NCBI GenBank assembly: GCA_964414595.1
Contig: CAYPXJ010000004.1
Span: 8,405 to 72,404, forward strand
DNA length: 64,000 nt
Source of the DNA: CAYPXJ01 sp964414595
GTDB lineage: Bacteria; Pseudomonadota; Alphaproteobacteria; Rickettsiales; CAIJLX01
Reading direction: 5' to 3'
The position numbers and the translations under genes were made by a program. Every line of letters starts with the position of its first letter. The first letter of the stretch is position 1. Under the pieces are notes generated by a model. The model searched no databases. It saw only the letters and a program-made list of their open reading frames with translations, and was not told the DNA's origin. This document shows positions 38,456 to 48,609 of the stretch, piece after piece.

Positions 38456-39874
38456 TTAGGATGCCACCGCCACACGGCCATACGCATCTTCGTAGCGCAC
38501 AATATCATCTTCACTAAGGTGCGCGCCAGATTGAATTTCGATTATTTCCAGCGGCGTATCAAAGAGATTTTCAATACGGTGCAGCATGCCCGGAGCGATA
38601 AAAGTGGATTCATGCGTATGCAAATCAAATATCTCGTGACCGCGCGTAATACGCGCCGTGCCGCTCACCACCACCCAATGCTCCGCACGCTGCGTATGAC
38701 GTTGCAACGAAAGTCGCGCATAGGGGCGCAGGCTAATGCGTTTCACGCGCGCATTTTCCTGCGCATCCAATACATCGTAAAAACCCCACGGGCGAAATAC
38801 ACGCTGATGTTCTATAACTTCCTTACGCCGCTCATTTTTCAGTTTTTCAACGAAGTGACGGAGATCTTGCGCCTTGTCACGCTGTGTCACCAATACAGCA
38901 TCTTGCGTGGCGACAATAACCAAATTCTCCACACCTAATGCAGCCGTAAATACACCCTCGCTATGAATGAGGCATGATGTGCAATTTTCCTGCATTGCAT
39001 CGCCATGCAGCGCGTTTGCGTCCACATCTTTAGGCATAGTGTCATATATCGCCCGCCAAGTTCCCACATCAGACCATGCAAACGGCACTTGTAAAACCAT
39101 GATATTTTCGGCTTTTTCGATAATGGCGTAATCAAGCGAAATAGCAGGAGCGTTGCAAAAACTATAAGCATCCAGACGGTAAAAGTCGTGATCGCGAGCA
39201 CCGCGTCGCAATGCCGCCCTACACGATTGCAGAATCGTGGGCGCATATTTTTCTGCCGCTTCCACTAAACTTTGCGCCGTAGATAAAAATATGCCGCTGT
39301 TCCACAAATATCCCTGTTCAACATAGGTCGCGGCAATTTCCGCTTCAGGTTTTTCTACAAAACGCGAGACAGAATAAAGCACATCTGAAACAGGCTCACC
39401 TTTTTCAATATATCCATAACCGGTTTCAGCATAGCTGGGCGTAATTCCGAAAGTGATGATGTTTCCTTGCTGCGCCGAGGATATTGCTTTTTGTACGCTG
39501 GTGAGAAAAAGATTTGCTTCCGATATGGTATGATCTGCGGGTAATAACAGCAGTAACGCATCCGGATTTTTTTCTGCATAATACAATGCAGCAACGATGG
39601 CGGCGGCGGCGGTATTACGCGGTTGCGGCTCCAGAATCATCATCTCTATTTCATGCTGCGTTTCGCGCAGTTGCTCAGCGGTGATAAAGCGATGATCGTG
39701 CTGACAAAGAATAAGCGGTTTTTCAAAAATCGGCGATTGCACGCGGGTCAATGTTTCCTGCAGCAGAGATTTTTTGCCGATCAATTTTTGAAATTGTTTG
39801 GGATATTGTTCGCGCGATAACGGCCATAAACGTGTGCCCCCGCCGCCCGCTAGAATCACTGGATGTATGTGCAT
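38456..39874 (-). CDS. manC: Mannose-1-phosphate guanylyltransferase/mannose-6-phosphate isomerase
   Basis: A 472-aa bifunctional enzyme that makes GDP-mannose from mannose-1-phosphate and isomerises fructose-6-phosphate to mannose-6-phosphate. The N-terminal nucleotidyltransferase has HPVILAGGGGTRLWPLSREQYPKQF and AFCNAPAISLDYAI-type FVEKP (SRFVEKPEAEIA). The C-terminal cupin isomerase has VFRPWGFYDVLD, HTQRAEHWVVVSGTARI and FIAPGMLHRIEN with its metal His residues. Supplies activated mannose, rhamnose-like or fucose-like sugars to the surface glycans built by the glycosyltransferases in this window. Confidence 0.95.
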   Translation of the reverse strand: MHIHPVILAGGGGTRLWPLSREQYPKQFQKLIGKKSLLQETLTRVQSPIFEKPLILCQHDHRFITAEQLRETQHEIEMMILEPQPRNTAAAAIVAALYYAEKNPDALLLLLPADHTISEANLFLTSVQKAISSAQQGNIITFGITPSYAETGYGYIEKGEPVSDVLYSVSRFVEKPEAEIAATYVEQGYLWNSGIFLSTAQSLVEAAEKYAPTILQSCRAALRRGARDHDFYRLDAYSFCNAPAISLDYAIIEKAENIMVLQVPFAWSDVGTWRAIYDTMPKDVDANALHGDAMQENCTSCLIHSEGVFTAALGVENLVIVATQDAVLVTQRDKAQDLRHFVEKLKNERRKEVIEHQRVFRPWGFYDVLDAQENARVKRISLRPYARLSLQRHTQRAEHWVVVSGTARITRGHEIFDLHTHESTFIAPGMLHRIENLFDTPLEIIEIQSGAHLSEDDIVRYEDAYGRVAVAS

Positions 39875-39980
39875 GATTTACTCAACCTATGCAGGCAATA
39901 GCTGTTCGGCGCGGTGGGGTCAATGCTTATCCTCTTCGCGCAGAACCGCAAACCTAGGGTAAACAAAAATTTTGGATTAT

Positions 39981-40055
39981 GGTGGGCGGCGACGGGCTCG
40001 AACCGCCGACCTACTGGGTGTAAACCAGTTGCTCTACCAACTGAGCTAGCCGCCC
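39981..40055 (-). tRNA. tRNA-Val (TAC)
   Basis: A 75-nt reverse-strand cloverleaf: acceptor GGGCGGC/GCCGCCC, D arm GCTCAGTTGGTAGAGC, anticodon loop with TAC between CTGGT and CCCAG, T loop TTCGAGC, and encoded CCA. The gene follows hup on the same strand, as in many Alphaproteobacteria. Confidence 0.97.
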
Positions 40056-40145
40056 TCGGAATAGTCCGAATGCTTAAAGTCGGTGGCCTATGTAATGGTT
40101 TTTTTTCAAAGAGTAAAGCAAACAGTTTCATCCCCTTCTTAAGAC

Positions 40146-40178
40146 ACAAAAAAACCGCCCATGCAAACATGAGCGGTT
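40146..40178 (-). terminator. Rho-independent terminator after hup
   Basis: Reverse-strand stem AACCGCTCATG/CATGGGCGGTT with a 4-nt loop, followed by a T run (40146-40152). It lies about 25 bp after the hup stop. Confidence 0.9.
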
Positions 40179-40203
40179 TTCTTGAAAACAGTCAGAAGCG
40201 ATT

Positions 40204-40476
40204 TTAGTTAACAGCTTCTTTCAGTACTTTACCAGCGCGGAATTTTGGCTGTTTGGAAGCCGCAATTTTGATTGGCTGACCGGTACGTGGGTTACGACCC
40301 GTGGTTGCTTTACGCTTCGCTACCAGGAAGGTACCGAAATTAACCAGACGCACTTCGTCGCCTTTTTTGAGTTGTTTTGTGATCACTTGGAACACAGCAT
40401 CAACCGCACGTGCAGCATCTGCTTTCGTGAAGTTGCATTCGTCAGCGATTTGCTGAATCAGTTCATTTTTATTCAC
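40204..40476 (-). CDS. hup: HU-family nucleoid DNA-binding protein
   Basis: A 90-aa histone-like protein that dimerises and bends DNA without sequence specificity. The signature VRLVNFGTFLVAKRKATTG and GRNPRTGQPIKI form the beta arms that grip the minor groove, and the N-terminal helices (KNELIQQIADECNF, ADAARAVDAVFQVI) form the dimer body. GTG start with AAGG upstream. Downstream of lon, as in most Alphaproteobacteria, but separated by about 296 bp, so it has its own promoter. Confidence 0.97.
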   Translation of the reverse strand: MNKNELIQQIADECNFTKADAARAVDAVFQVITKQLKKGDEVRLVNFGTFLVAKRKATTGRNPRTGQPIKIAASKQPKFRAGKVLKEAVN

Positions 40477-40772
40477 GGCCTTACACCTTTCGTTAGAAGT
40501 TGTGAATGTAAGAACGCGGCAGGAATCTTAGAGTTTCACACCTATTACCACACCGCATCCGGGAAAAAACATGGCAATTCTTTTTTGAATGCGCAACAAA
40601 AAAATGCGCATAAACCGCAGATTTTCGCACCTTACAGCGGGTATGAATTTTGCATACAACGCAAGATGTAGTGGAAACCGGCAGGAAACGGAGGTTTTTC
40701 ACTAAATATTGAAAATATGCGCGCGTTGGTACACGCTAGAATTCGCAGTAGCTGTTGCTTTTTGAGCGCAGC
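40477..40772. other. Non-coding space between lon and hup
   Basis: No convincing gene. On the reverse strand it should carry the hup promoter; candidate -35/-10 pairs are weak (TTGCGT near 40660). Direct repeats TGCGCATT occur near 40590-40612. No CtrA-type or Pho-like box is present. Confidence 0.4.
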
Positions 40773-43211
40773 TTAATGCGCGAGCAATTCGTCAGCGTTG
40801 TCATCCGAAGCTTTACGCTTCGTTGAAGATTTCTCTTCCACATCTTCCCACTTTATAGGCTTGAGTGCTTTTGTCAGCGCAACTTTCAACACTTCATCCA
40901 CGGTACTCACGGGAACAATTTTCAAACCTTTTTTCACGTTGTCTGGAATTTCTTCCAAATCTTTTACGTTCTTTTCAGGAATCAAAACCGTTTTGATACC
41001 GCCGCGCAGGGCTGCCAGTAATTTTTCCTTAAGGCCACCAATCGGCAGCACCATGCCACGAAGCGTAATTTCGCCTGTCATCGCCACATGCTTATCAACG
41101 GGAATGCCTGTCAGTACAGAAACAATAGAAGTGCACATAGCAACACCTGCCGAAGGACCATCTTTCGGCGTTGCGCCTTCCGGCACGTGCACGTGAATAT
41201 CTTTCTTTTCAAAATTATTAGGATTAATGCCGAAGGAAAGCGAACGCGAGCGCACGTAACTCCAAGCTGCTTGCACGGATTCCTGCATCACATCGCCGAG
41301 CTTACCCGTGATGGTGATTTTACCTTTGCCCGGCAGCGTTACCGATTCGATCGAAAGCAAATCGCCACCAAAGTCGGTATAGGCAAGGCCTGTGGTAACT
41401 CCGATGTAATCTTCTTTCTCCACTTCTCCGTAGCTGAATTTACGCACACCGAGATACTTATCCAAATTTTTGGAAGTTACTTTGATAAGCGTATCTTTAC
41501 TTTCTTTCAGCTCGCCTTTGGCGCGCTTCATTAAAAGTTCTTTCAGAACTTTGCGTGCAAGTTTTGCGATTTCGCGCTCCAGATTTCTAACGCCTGCTTC
41601 GCGCGTGTAATAACGAATCATATCGCGAAGCGCGTCATCACCTAGATGCCATTCGCTTTTCTTAAGGCCGTGTTCTTTCGTCTGTTTATCAATCAAATGG
41701 CGGTGCGCGATTTCTACTTTTTCATCCTCGGTGTAACCGGAAAGACGAATCACCTCCATACGATCCACGAGCGGACGCGGCATGTTGAGCGAGTTCGCCG
41801 TAGTGACAAACATCACTTTAGAAAGATCGTAATCCACCTCCAAGTAATGATCATTAAATGTTGCATTCTGTTCAGGATCTAACACTTCGAGCAGCGCGGA
41901 AGCCGGGTCACCACGGAAATCGGTGCCCATTTTATCCACTTCATCGAGCAGAATAAGCGCATTCGACGATTGCGCTTTTTTCATTGCCTGCAGAATTTTA
42001 CCCGGCATCGATCCGATATAGGTACGGCGGTGACCACGCACCTCCGCCTCATCGCGTACTCCACCGAGCGAAATGCGAACATATTTACGGCCCGTTGCGC
42101 GCGCGATCGATTTCGCGAGAGAGGTTTTACCCACGCCCGGAGGACCGAATAGACAGAGTATCGGACCCTTCATGGATTTCGTGCGCTCTTGCACGGCAAG
42201 ATATTCCAGAATGCGCTCTTTTACTTTTTCCAGCCCATAATGATCTTCGTTCAGGATAGATTCTGCGGCGCCCAGATCATGTTTCAGTTTGGAAAATTTC
42301 TTCCACGGTATGGAAAGCATCCAATCCAGATAATTGCGCACAACCGTGGCTTCGGCGCTCATCGGGCTCATGGTACGAAGTTTTTTCAATTCCGTTTTTG
42401 CTTTATCACGCGCTTCTTTGGTAAGCTTCGTTTTCTTGATACGGTCATCAAGTTCCGCTACCTCATCTTTACCGTCTTCAATTTCGCCGAGCTCTTTCTG
42501 AATCGCCTTCATCTGCTCGTTCAGGTAATATTCGCGCTGCGTTTTTTCCATCTGCTTTTTCACGCGTGAACGAATGCTGCGCTCGGTGTTAAGCACACCG
42601 ATCTCACCTTCGATGAAAGCGTAGATTTTTTCCAGACGCTCGTTCACGGATACTTCTTCCAGAATTTCCTGCTTATCGGAAATTTTCAGCGGCAATTTTG
42701 CCGCAACGGTGTCGGCGATTTTCGCCGGGTCTTCCATTTGTTGCAGCGTAGGCAGAATCTCTGCCTCTACTTTTTTATTGAGGCGCGTATATTCCTCAAA
42801 CAAACCCACCACCGAACGCGCCAGCGCTTTGCCTTCTTGCGCGTCGCCGCTATTGTCCATAAGCACGGTCACGTCAGCTTGAAAATATTTATCATTCTGC
42901 ACAAAATGATTGATACGCGCACGCGGGCCACATTCGGCCAGCACTTTCACCGTACCATCCGGCAGTTTCAAAAGCTGAAGCACCGTTGCAATGACACCGA
43001 TGCGGTAAATATCTTCGGTTTTTGGCTCATCCTGACCAGCATTTTTCTGCGTGGCGAGAAGAATTTTCTTATCGTGCTTTGTAACTTCCTCGAGGGCGCT
43101 GATAGATTTCGCGCGGCCAACAAAAAGCGGCACAAACATACCGGGAAACACCACGATATCGCGCAGCGGCAGCACAGGATATAATTCAACAGCGTCGGAA
43201 GCTTTCGGCAT
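40773..43211 (-). CDS. lon: ATP-dependent protease Lon
   Basis: A hexameric AAA+ serine protease that degrades misfolded and regulatory proteins, including CtrA-pathway regulators such as CcrM and DnaA in Caulobacter. Order: N-terminal substrate domain ([17 protein letters not shown]), AAA+ module with Walker [15 protein letters not shown] and Walker [12 protein letters not shown], and the P domain with catalytic Ser in [13 protein letters not shown] and the Lys further on. The 812-residue length is normal. ATG at 43211 is preferred over the GTG at 43217 because AGAGG fits it. The C-terminus is Ser/Lys/Asp-rich. Part of the tig-clpP-clpX-lon-hup block. Confidence 0.97.
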   Translation of the reverse strand: MPKASDAVELYPVLPLRDIVVFPGMFVPLFVGRAKSISALEEVTKHDKKILLATQKNAGQDEPKTEDIYRIGVIATVLQLLKLPDGTVKVLAECGPRARINHFVQNDKYFQADVTVLMDNSGDAQEGKALARSVVGLFEEYTRLNKKVEAEILPTLQQMEDPAKIADTVAAKLPLKISDKQEILEEVSVNERLEKIYAFIEGEIGVLNTERSIRSRVKKQMEKTQREYYLNEQMKAIQKELGEIEDGKDEVAELDDRIKKTKLTKEARDKAKTELKKLRTMSPMSAEATVVRNYLDWMLSIPWKKFSKLKHDLGAAESILNEDHYGLEKVKERILEYLAVQERTKSMKGPILCLFGPPGVGKTSLAKSIARATGRKYVRISLGGVRDEAEVRGHRRTYIGSMPGKILQAMKKAQSSNALILLDEVDKMGTDFRGDPASALLEVLDPEQNATFNDHYLEVDYDLSKVMFVTTANSLNMPRPLVDRMEVIRLSGYTEDEKVEIAHRHLIDKQTKEHGLKKSEWHLGDDALRDMIRYYTREAGVRNLEREIAKLARKVLKELLMKRAKGELKESKDTLIKVTSKNLDKYLGVRKFSYGEVEKEDYIGVTTGLAYTDFGGDLLSIESVTLPGKGKITITGKLGDVMQESVQAAWSYVRSRSLSFGINPNNFEKKDIHVHVPEGATPKDGPSAGVAMCTSIVSVLTGIPVDKHVAMTGEITLRGMVLPIGGLKEKLLAALRGGIKTVLIPEKNVKDLEEIPDNVKKGLKIVPVSTVDEVLKVALTKALKPIKWEDVEEKSSTKRKASDDNADELLAH

Positions 43212-43309
43212 AAACACCTCTTTGGGTCAACATACACCAGCGGGAAGTAAATTAGATATAGTGTATCCCTTCTTTGGTTACAAGCCAAAGGGGATTTTTA
43301 TCTGCATGC

Positions 43310-44596
43310 TTACTTGCTGGCGGCTTTTTTCTTCTTGGTCGCGTGGATGATGATTGGTTCCGCGTCTTTTTCAATGACATCACGGGTGATATGCACTTCC
43401 GCAATATCCTCGCGGCCCGGCACATCGTACATCAAGTCCAAAAGCAATTCTTCCAGAATGGCGCGAAGACCGCGCGCGCCGGTTTTGCGGTCGATTGCTT
43501 TTTTAGCCACAGCTTCCAGCGCGCCTTCGATGAATTTAAGCTCGACGCCTTCCATCTCGAAAAGCTTCTGATACTGCTTCACCAACGCGTTTTTTGGTTC
43601 CGTGAGAATCTGCACCAATGCTTTTTCATCCAGATCCATCAGCGTCGCAATTACCGGCAGACGACCCACAAATTCCGGAATCAAACCGTAACGCACCAGA
43701 TCTTCCGGCTCTACGTGCTGAAGAAACTCGCCTACGCGTAAATTCTCAAGGCTATTCACATCCGCACCGAAACCAATCGAAGAACCACGGCGACGGCCCG
43801 CAATCACTTTATCAAGACCGGAGAACGCACCACCGCAAATAAAGAGAATGCTCGTGGTATCCACTTGTAAAAATTCCTGCTGCGGATGTTTGCGGCCACC
43901 TTGCGGCGGAACGGAAGCAACCGTGCCTTCCATAATTTTCAACAGCGCTTGTTGCACGCCTTCGCCAGAAACGTCGCGCGTGATCGAAGGATTCTCGCTC
44001 TTGCGCGAAATCTTATCAATCTCATCAATATAGACGATACCGCGTTGCGCGCGCTCCACATTATAATCAGCCGCTTGCAGCAATCGCAGGATGATATTTT
44101 CGACGTCCTCGCCCACATAGCCCGCTTCGGTGAGCGTCGTCGCGTCCGCCATGGTGAACGGCACATCCAGAATGCGCGCAAGCGTCTGCGCGAGCAGCGT
44201 TTTACCGCAACCGGTGGGGCCAATCAGCAGAATATTCGATTTGGAAAGCTCGATCTCGCCCGGCTTTTCCATATGCATGATGCGTTTGTAATGGTTATGC
44301 ACCGCCACGGAGAGAATTTTCTTCGCCTCGTCCTGGCCGATCACATAATCATCGAGCACTTTGCGGATTTCGCCCGGCTTCGGCACCGCGCCATCGTTGC
44401 CGAGCAGCAGTGGCGCTTCGGCTTCCTCGCGGATAATGCCAACGCAAAGCTCTACGCATTCGTTACAAATTTGTACGGGGATCTGGCGAACTTGATCGAA
44501 GCCCGCGATCATCTTGCGCACCTTATGCTGGCTTTTGCCGCAGAAGGAGCAATAGAGGGTGTCTTTACTATCGTGCTCGTGGTTATCGTCTGCCAT
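43310..44596 (-). CDS. clpX: ATP-dependent Clp protease ATP-binding subunit ClpX
   Basis: An AAA+ unfoldase that feeds substrates to ClpP. The N-terminal zinc-binding domain has [12 protein letters not shown] and ICNECVELC (four Cys). Walker A is [15 protein letters not shown], Walker B is [14 protein letters not shown], and the pore loop region is GYVGEDVEN. The IGF loop that docks on ClpP appears as IGFG. 428 aa is normal. In the Caulobacter model ClpXP degrades CtrA, which makes its presence next to CtrA-box genes notable but not unusual. Confidence 0.97.
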   Translation of the reverse strand: MADDNHEHDSKDTLYCSFCGKSQHKVRKMIAGFDQVRQIPVQICNECVELCVGIIREEAEAPLLLGNDGAVPKPGEIRKVLDDYVIGQDEAKKILSVAVHNHYKRIMHMEKPGEIELSKSNILLIGPTGCGKTLLAQTLARILDVPFTMADATTLTEAGYVGEDVENIILRLLQAADYNVERAQRGIVYIDEIDKISRKSENPSITRDVSGEGVQQALLKIMEGTVASVPPQGGRKHPQQEFLQVDTTSILFICGGAFSGLDKVIAGRRRGSSIGFGADVNSLENLRVGEFLQHVEPEDLVRYGLIPEFVGRLPVIATLMDLDEKALVQILTEPKNALVKQYQKLFEMEGVELKFIEGALEAVAKKAIDRKTGARGLRAILEELLLDLMYDVPGREDIAEVHITRDVIEKDAEPIIIHATKKKKAASK

Positions 44597-44812
44597 GATT
44601 CTTTATGCGCCTGCCTGGCAACATCTCCCTCATTTGTTTCTACTATACCATGTTTGGTGCGGCAGAGGCAAAATCAATAGCAGGTGCAAAAAACACACCT
44701 TTCTACAAGATCTTGTGGCCCCTCCCTCACAAAACACTTTATCTAGCCGCAACCTAGAGAGATTTTTCTTGCCTCGCAAGTAAGAATTTTTCTTGGTCAC
44801 GATTCTAGGGAT

Positions 44813-44845
44813 TGTCATCATTTTGTCACATTAGATTGCTATCCT
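44813..44845 (+). promoter_or_regulatory. Pho-box-like promoter of the 208-aa gene
   Basis: TGTCAT (44813-44818), CATTT, TGTCAC (44824-44829), 10 bp, TATCCT (44840-44845). Confidence 0.6.
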
Positions 44846-44868
44846 TTCTGGAAAGAGTGGAGGGCGTT

Positions 44869-45495
44869 ATGCCTAATGATAAGCCAAAAGAATTTTTTGA
44901 TATTCACCAGGAAAGCGTGCATTTTCATGCTGCCATGCACCTGCATGCCCATGTGGCTGAAAATAATCTGGTGCGGGAATTGCCTAAAGAATCACGCCCA
45001 CTTGTTTACGATAAACCACGCTATAATAATGACTACCTGACGCCACAACGCAAAGCAGTGCAAGGCTCTTCTGGTAATGGCCCGCTTGTTATTTATCCAA
45101 GCGAAGAATCCGAAACGGGTTTTCGTCTGGGTGTTTTTTTGGCAAATGCTAATCCGGAGACACTTTCTAAGCTTGGTCTGCCGGTTGAAGATGTAAAAAT
45201 GCACGGTGTTTACCGTGCTACGATAGTACCACTGGGAGAAATACAGCGCGTACGCAATCGTACTGAAATGAAAAATATTCTTGTTCGTGAAATGACGTGT
45301 TCCGATGGTGAACTAGTACGCGATAAAATTTCTGGGTTTCACGTTGAGAAGCCACTTACTGAAAAACCAAAAGCGACTTACGAAATCAAACCGCCAAAAA
45401 CAGTCACGAGCGCAGGCCGCTTTGATACAGCGCATACACTTGGCAACATGCATTCGCTCAATAAAAGAACGCCGGCCGGCACGCCGACGCATTAA
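44869..45495 (+). CDS. Protein of unknown function, 208 aa, inserted between clpX and clpP
   Basis: No family is recognised. The N-terminus is His-rich (SVHFHAAMHLHAHVAENN), followed by a compact domain of mixed strands (about residues 70-165) and a basic, Pro/Thr-rich tail. No membrane helix. The start at 44869 follows GGAGGG; a longer frame to 44812 would run through the promoter. It is on the strand opposite to clpP and clpX, interrupts their usual order, and ends exactly where the clpP stop codon begins (TAA then CTA). Confidence 0.7.
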   Translation: MPNDKPKEFFDIHQESVHFHAAMHLHAHVAENNLVRELPKESRPLVYDKPRYNNDYLTPQRKAVQGSSGNGPLVIYPSEESETGFRLGVFLANANPETLSKLGLPVEDVKMHGVYRATIVPLGEIQRVRNRTEMKNILVREMTCSDGELVRDKISGFHVEKPLTEKPKATYEIKPPKTVTSAGRFDTAHTLGNMHSLNKRTPAGTPTH

Positions 45496-46137
45496 CTATT
45501 TCTTCGCGTCTTTACCGATTTTCGCGTCCGGACGCACCGTGACCACGTGGTCAATCAGCCCGAATTCCTTCGCCTGATCCGCGCTCATGAAATTATCGCG
45601 GTCCATCGCCTTCTCAATATTCGCCAGTTTCTGACCGGTATGGTTTACATAAATCTCGTTCAGGCGTTTTTTGAGCTTAATAATTTCCATCGCGTGAATT
45701 TCGATATCGCTCGCCTGACCCTGGAAACCACCGGAAGGCTGGTGAATCATGATGCGCGCGTTCGGCAGCGCATAACGGTCGCCCTTCGCGCCCGCGGTAA
45801 GCAGTAACGAACCCATCGAGGCCGCCTGACCCATCACGAGCGTCGATACTTTCGGCTTAATATATTGCATCGTATCGTAAATGGAGAGGCCGGACGTCAC
45901 CACGCCGCCAGGAGAATTAATATAGAGCGAGATATCCTTATCCGGGTTTTCCGATTCCAGGAACAGCAGCTGAGCCACCACGAGGGTCGCCATATGGTCT
46001 TCCACCGGGCCGGTGACAAAAACAATGCGTTCTTTGAGCAGACGTGAGTAAATATCGAAGGCGCGTTCGCCGCGGCCGGTTTGTTCGATAACCATCGGCA
46101 CGAGTGTGTTGGTAAATTGATCAATAATATCTGGCAT
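45496..46137 (-). CDS. clpP: ATP-dependent Clp protease proteolytic subunit
   Basis: A 213-aa serine protease that forms the tetradecameric chamber of ClpXP and ClpAP. The catalytic Ser is in [15 protein letters not shown], the His in [18 protein letters not shown], and the Asp follows in the [13 protein letters not shown] region. Start ATG at 46137 after GGGAGAG. Encoded between tig and clpX on the same strand, but both junctions carry an opposite-strand gene. Confidence 0.97.
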   Translation of the reverse strand: MPDIIDQFTNTLVPMVIEQTGRGERAFDIYSRLLKERIVFVTGPVEDHMATLVVAQLLFLESENPDKDISLYINSPGGVVTSGLSIYDTMQYIKPKVSTLVMGQAASMGSLLLTAGAKGDRYALPNARIMIHQPSGGFQGQASDIEIHAMEIIKLKKRLNEIYVNHTGQKLANIEKAMDRDNFMSADQAKEFGLIDHVVTVRPDAKIGKDAKK

Positions 46138-46202
46138 ATAGCTCTCCCTGTAGATGACGTACCTTAAATTGTATCCTCCCGCCGGGCAAGTGTTTCATGC
46201 AG

Positions 46203-46235
46203 TTTCACAAAATTGTCATATTTCTTTGCTAAGAT
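46203..46235 (+). promoter_or_regulatory. Pho-box-like promoter of the 171-aa gene
   Basis: TTTCAC (46203-46208), AAAAT, TGTCAT (46214-46219), 10 bp, TAAGAT (46230-46235). It stands upstream of GAGAGGG and the ATG at 46255. Confidence 0.65.
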
Positions 46236-46254
46236 TCCTGGAAGAGAGGGAAAT

Positions 46255-46770
46255 ATGATGATTCAAACACACCAGGATGCCATTGATGCCATTACGCGAT
46301 TTCAGCAAAAACATCAAGTCGCTCACGTTGCGCGTCAAGCGCTTGAGCAGCAGCAAAAAGCATTTAATGGCGTGCTGCAAACCGGAACGGAGATGCTCGT
46401 TCCGATGCTCCATTATGCGATTGAAAATAAACTCACGAAATCCAATATTGCCATCCAGCCTTTGCAATCCGTCGATGTTAGTGCGGCGGATTATTTATCA
46501 CGCTCAGTTGGTTTTAAAATTACGGCAAAAAATGAGAATGCGCTGGAAACATTGGCGGCACTTGCGCGCGAACTTAAGGAAAAAAATTTCCCCTGCCAAA
46601 AAACAGAGGTGCGGCAATTTCCACAAACGCATCTTGAACTGCACATCAAAATTAGCGACCTGATAGACGCTGTAAAATCTGTACAGCCGAAACAAGTTAC
46701 CCAGGAAGCGCCACAGAATCTGCGTGCTCCGTTTGATGATCCACGCCGATATGGACTTGGCGCGTACTAA
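46255..46770 (+). CDS. Protein of unknown function, 171 aa, inserted between clpP and tig
   Basis: No family is recognised. Residues about 15-50 form an amphipathic helix rich in Gln and His (FQQKHQVAHVARQALEQQ); residues about 75-145 look like a small alpha/beta domain with GFKITAKNENALETLAAL and LELHIKISDLIDAV. A weak resemblance in layout to the 173-aa protein at 54091-54612 is possible but not proven. Start: ATG at 46255 or 46258 after GAGAGGG. Its stop TAA (46768-46770) directly abuts the tig stop. Confidence 0.7.
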   Translation: MMIQTHQDAIDAITRFQQKHQVAHVARQALEQQQKAFNGVLQTGTEMLVPMLHYAIENKLTKSNIAIQPLQSVDVSAADYLSRSVGFKITAKNENALETLAALARELKEKNFPCQKTEVRQFPQTHLELHIKISDLIDAVKSVQPKQVTQEAPQNLRAPFDDPRRYGLGAY

Positions 46771-48165
46771 TTACTTCTTCTTTTTCGCTTTTGGTTTGGC
46801 ATCGTGATCATGGTCGTGATCATGATTGCAGTCCGGGCCATGGACATGGCCTTCATGCCCGAGCTCCGCATTTTCAAACCATACATCCGGCTTCACTTTT
46901 TTCTCCGCCGTTGCTGCTTTAGTGAGAATATAATCCACCACTTTTTCCTCTAAAATCGGGCCGCGCACGCTTTCCGTTGCCTGTGGGTTGCTCTTATAAA
47001 ACTCAAACACCTGCTTTTCACGGCCGGGGAATTGTTTCGCCTGTTGCGCAATCGCCTGCATCACTTCCTGATTGGTGACGCTGATGTTATTTTTCTGACC
47101 GATATCAGCAAGCAAAATGCCGAGGCGCACACGGCGGCTGGCAATTTTCTGATATTCTTCTTTCAGTTCTTTTTCGCTCATTTTAGCTAGGCGCGGCTCT
47201 TCTTTTTTTGCATGTTCCACATCGCGCCAGATGGTTTCAAATTCCTGGTCTAGCATACCTTGTGGCACATCAAACGCTACTTTTTCTTCCAGTACATCAA
47301 ACAGTTCTTTTTTCAGTTTGTTGCGTGCGAGCATGGAATAATCGCCTTCGAGCTGTTTCTTGAAATTTTCTTTCAGTTCGCTGAGATCTTTCATGCCGAA
47401 ACGTTTTGCGAGTTCGTCATCAATCGGCGAGGCTTTGCTTTCTTCTACTTCATGCACTTTAATTTTGAATTCCGTATCTTTGCCCGCCAATTCTTGCGAG
47501 TGATATTGCTGCGGAAAGGTAACTTTAATCGTGCGTTCGTCACCGATATTCATACCTTCAATTTGCTCTTCAAAACCCGGGATAAAACTATTCGAACCGA
47601 GTTCGAGCGGGAATTTTTCGCCTTTACCTCCTTTGAAGGGCTCACCGTTGAGGAAGCCTTCAAAATCGATAATCACACGGTCGCCTTTTTTCGCGGAACG
47701 TTCTACCGCGGAATAGGATTTGGCTTGTGAAGCGAGACGCTCCAAACCTTCCTGCATATGGTTATCATCAATGTCGGTTACAAATTTTTCGAGTTTGAGA
47801 TCTTCGAGTTTCAATGTCGGCACTTCCGGCATCAGCTCGACTTCCATTTTAAATTCGAGATCTTTGTCTTCGCCATAATCCAGCACATCGACTTTCGGCT
47901 GCAGCGCGGGTTTAATTTTCTTTTCTTCAATCGCTTTGAGCGATGATTGCTTCACCACTTCTTCAATCACCTCGGCAGCAACGGCATCACCATATTGCTT
48001 GCTCACAATATCGAGCGGCACTTTACCGGGGCGGAAACCATCCATTTTCACGCGCTTGGCAAGGTTTTGCAATTTCGCCTTTCGCTTGTCGGCGAGCTCC
48101 TTCGCGGGGATGGTAATTTTATATTCGCGTTTGAGCTTTTCAGATTTAAGTTCGGCAACTTGCAT
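46771..48165 (-). CDS. tig: Trigger factor, ribosome-associated chaperone
   Basis: A 464-aa chaperone and peptidyl-prolyl isomerase that binds at the ribosome exit tunnel. The ribosome-binding loop is in the region ANLAKRVKMDGFRPGKVPLD with the GFRxGKxP signature. The FKBP-type PPIase domain starts at GDRVIIDFEGFLNGEPF. The C-terminal arms follow. The last about 30 residues are His/Asp-rich then Lys-rich (HGPDCNHDHDHDHD), likely metal-binding, a variation seen at trigger factor C-termini in some Alphaproteobacteria. First gene of the tig-clpP-clpX-lon-hup block. Confidence 0.96.
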   Translation of the reverse strand: MQVAELKSEKLKREYKITIPAKELADKRKAKLQNLAKRVKMDGFRPGKVPLDIVSKQYGDAVAAEVIEEVVKQSSLKAIEEKKIKPALQPKVDVLDYGEDKDLEFKMEVELMPEVPTLKLEDLKLEKFVTDIDDNHMQEGLERLASQAKSYSAVERSAKKGDRVIIDFEGFLNGEPFKGGKGEKFPLELGSNSFIPGFEEQIEGMNIGDERTIKVTFPQQYHSQELAGKDTEFKIKVHEVEESKASPIDDELAKRFGMKDLSELKENFKKQLEGDYSMLARNKLKKELFDVLEEKVAFDVPQGMLDQEFETIWRDVEHAKKEEPRLAKMSEKELKEEYQKIASRRVRLGILLADIGQKNNISVTNQEVMQAIAQQAKQFPGREKQVFEFYKSNPQATESVRGPILEEKVVDYILTKAATAEKKVKPDVWFENAELGHEGHVHGPDCNHDHDHDHDAKPKAKKKK

Positions 48166-48290
48166 GCGTTATCCTTTAGGGTAAGTGAATTGTTAAGGGC
48201 CTTTAACTACTGCCTGGCGGCGCTTTCTGCAATCTTTTTTGGAGGTAGATGGCCCCTCGAGGCCCGGTCACGCCCGATTGCAAAAGAGGG

Positions 48291-48375
48291 TGGTGCGGAT
48301 AGAGGGACTTGAACCCCCAAGGGTTTCCCCACTGGAACCTAAATCCAGCGCGTCTACCAGTTCCGCCATATCCGC
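48291..48375 (-). tRNA. tRNA-Leu (TAG)
   Basis: An 85-nt reverse-strand tRNA with a long variable arm: acceptor GCGGATA/TATCCGC, anticodon loop with TAG, T loop TTCAAGT and encoded CCA. It lies just upstream of tig on the same strand. Confidence 0.96.
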
Positions 48376-48503
48376 ACAAAAAATCACGTAAAGCCAGTAG
48401 GTTGCGTCTGCTGATTACTTCCAACCCTTCTAAAAAGCAAGAAAATTGCGCGCTTGGGATTGTGAATTGCCCTTGATAAAAATTAACTTTCTGGTAATAC
48501 TTA

Positions 48504-48535
48504 TTAACTATTTATTAACCATTTCATCTTATACT
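48504..48535 (+). promoter_or_regulatory. CtrA-type promoter of the serralysin-like gene
   Basis: TTAA (48504-48507), 7 nt, TTAACCAT (48515-48522, the full CtrA half-site), with TATACT (48530-48535) 10 bp after the second hexamer. Another TTAA lies at 48483-48486. This is the best CtrA box in the window. Confidence 0.75.
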
Positions 48536-48609
48536 GAAACTAAGACAAATTTTAGTTTTTTTCTCCTCATTTTTAACACAGATGCGGGGAATGCACCGGG
48601 GAGGGGATT

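Noticed and set aside
43218..43309. Heat-shock (sigma-32) promoter before lon
   Set aside because: CTTG-type -35 is present but no CCCCAT-type -10 at the right distance.
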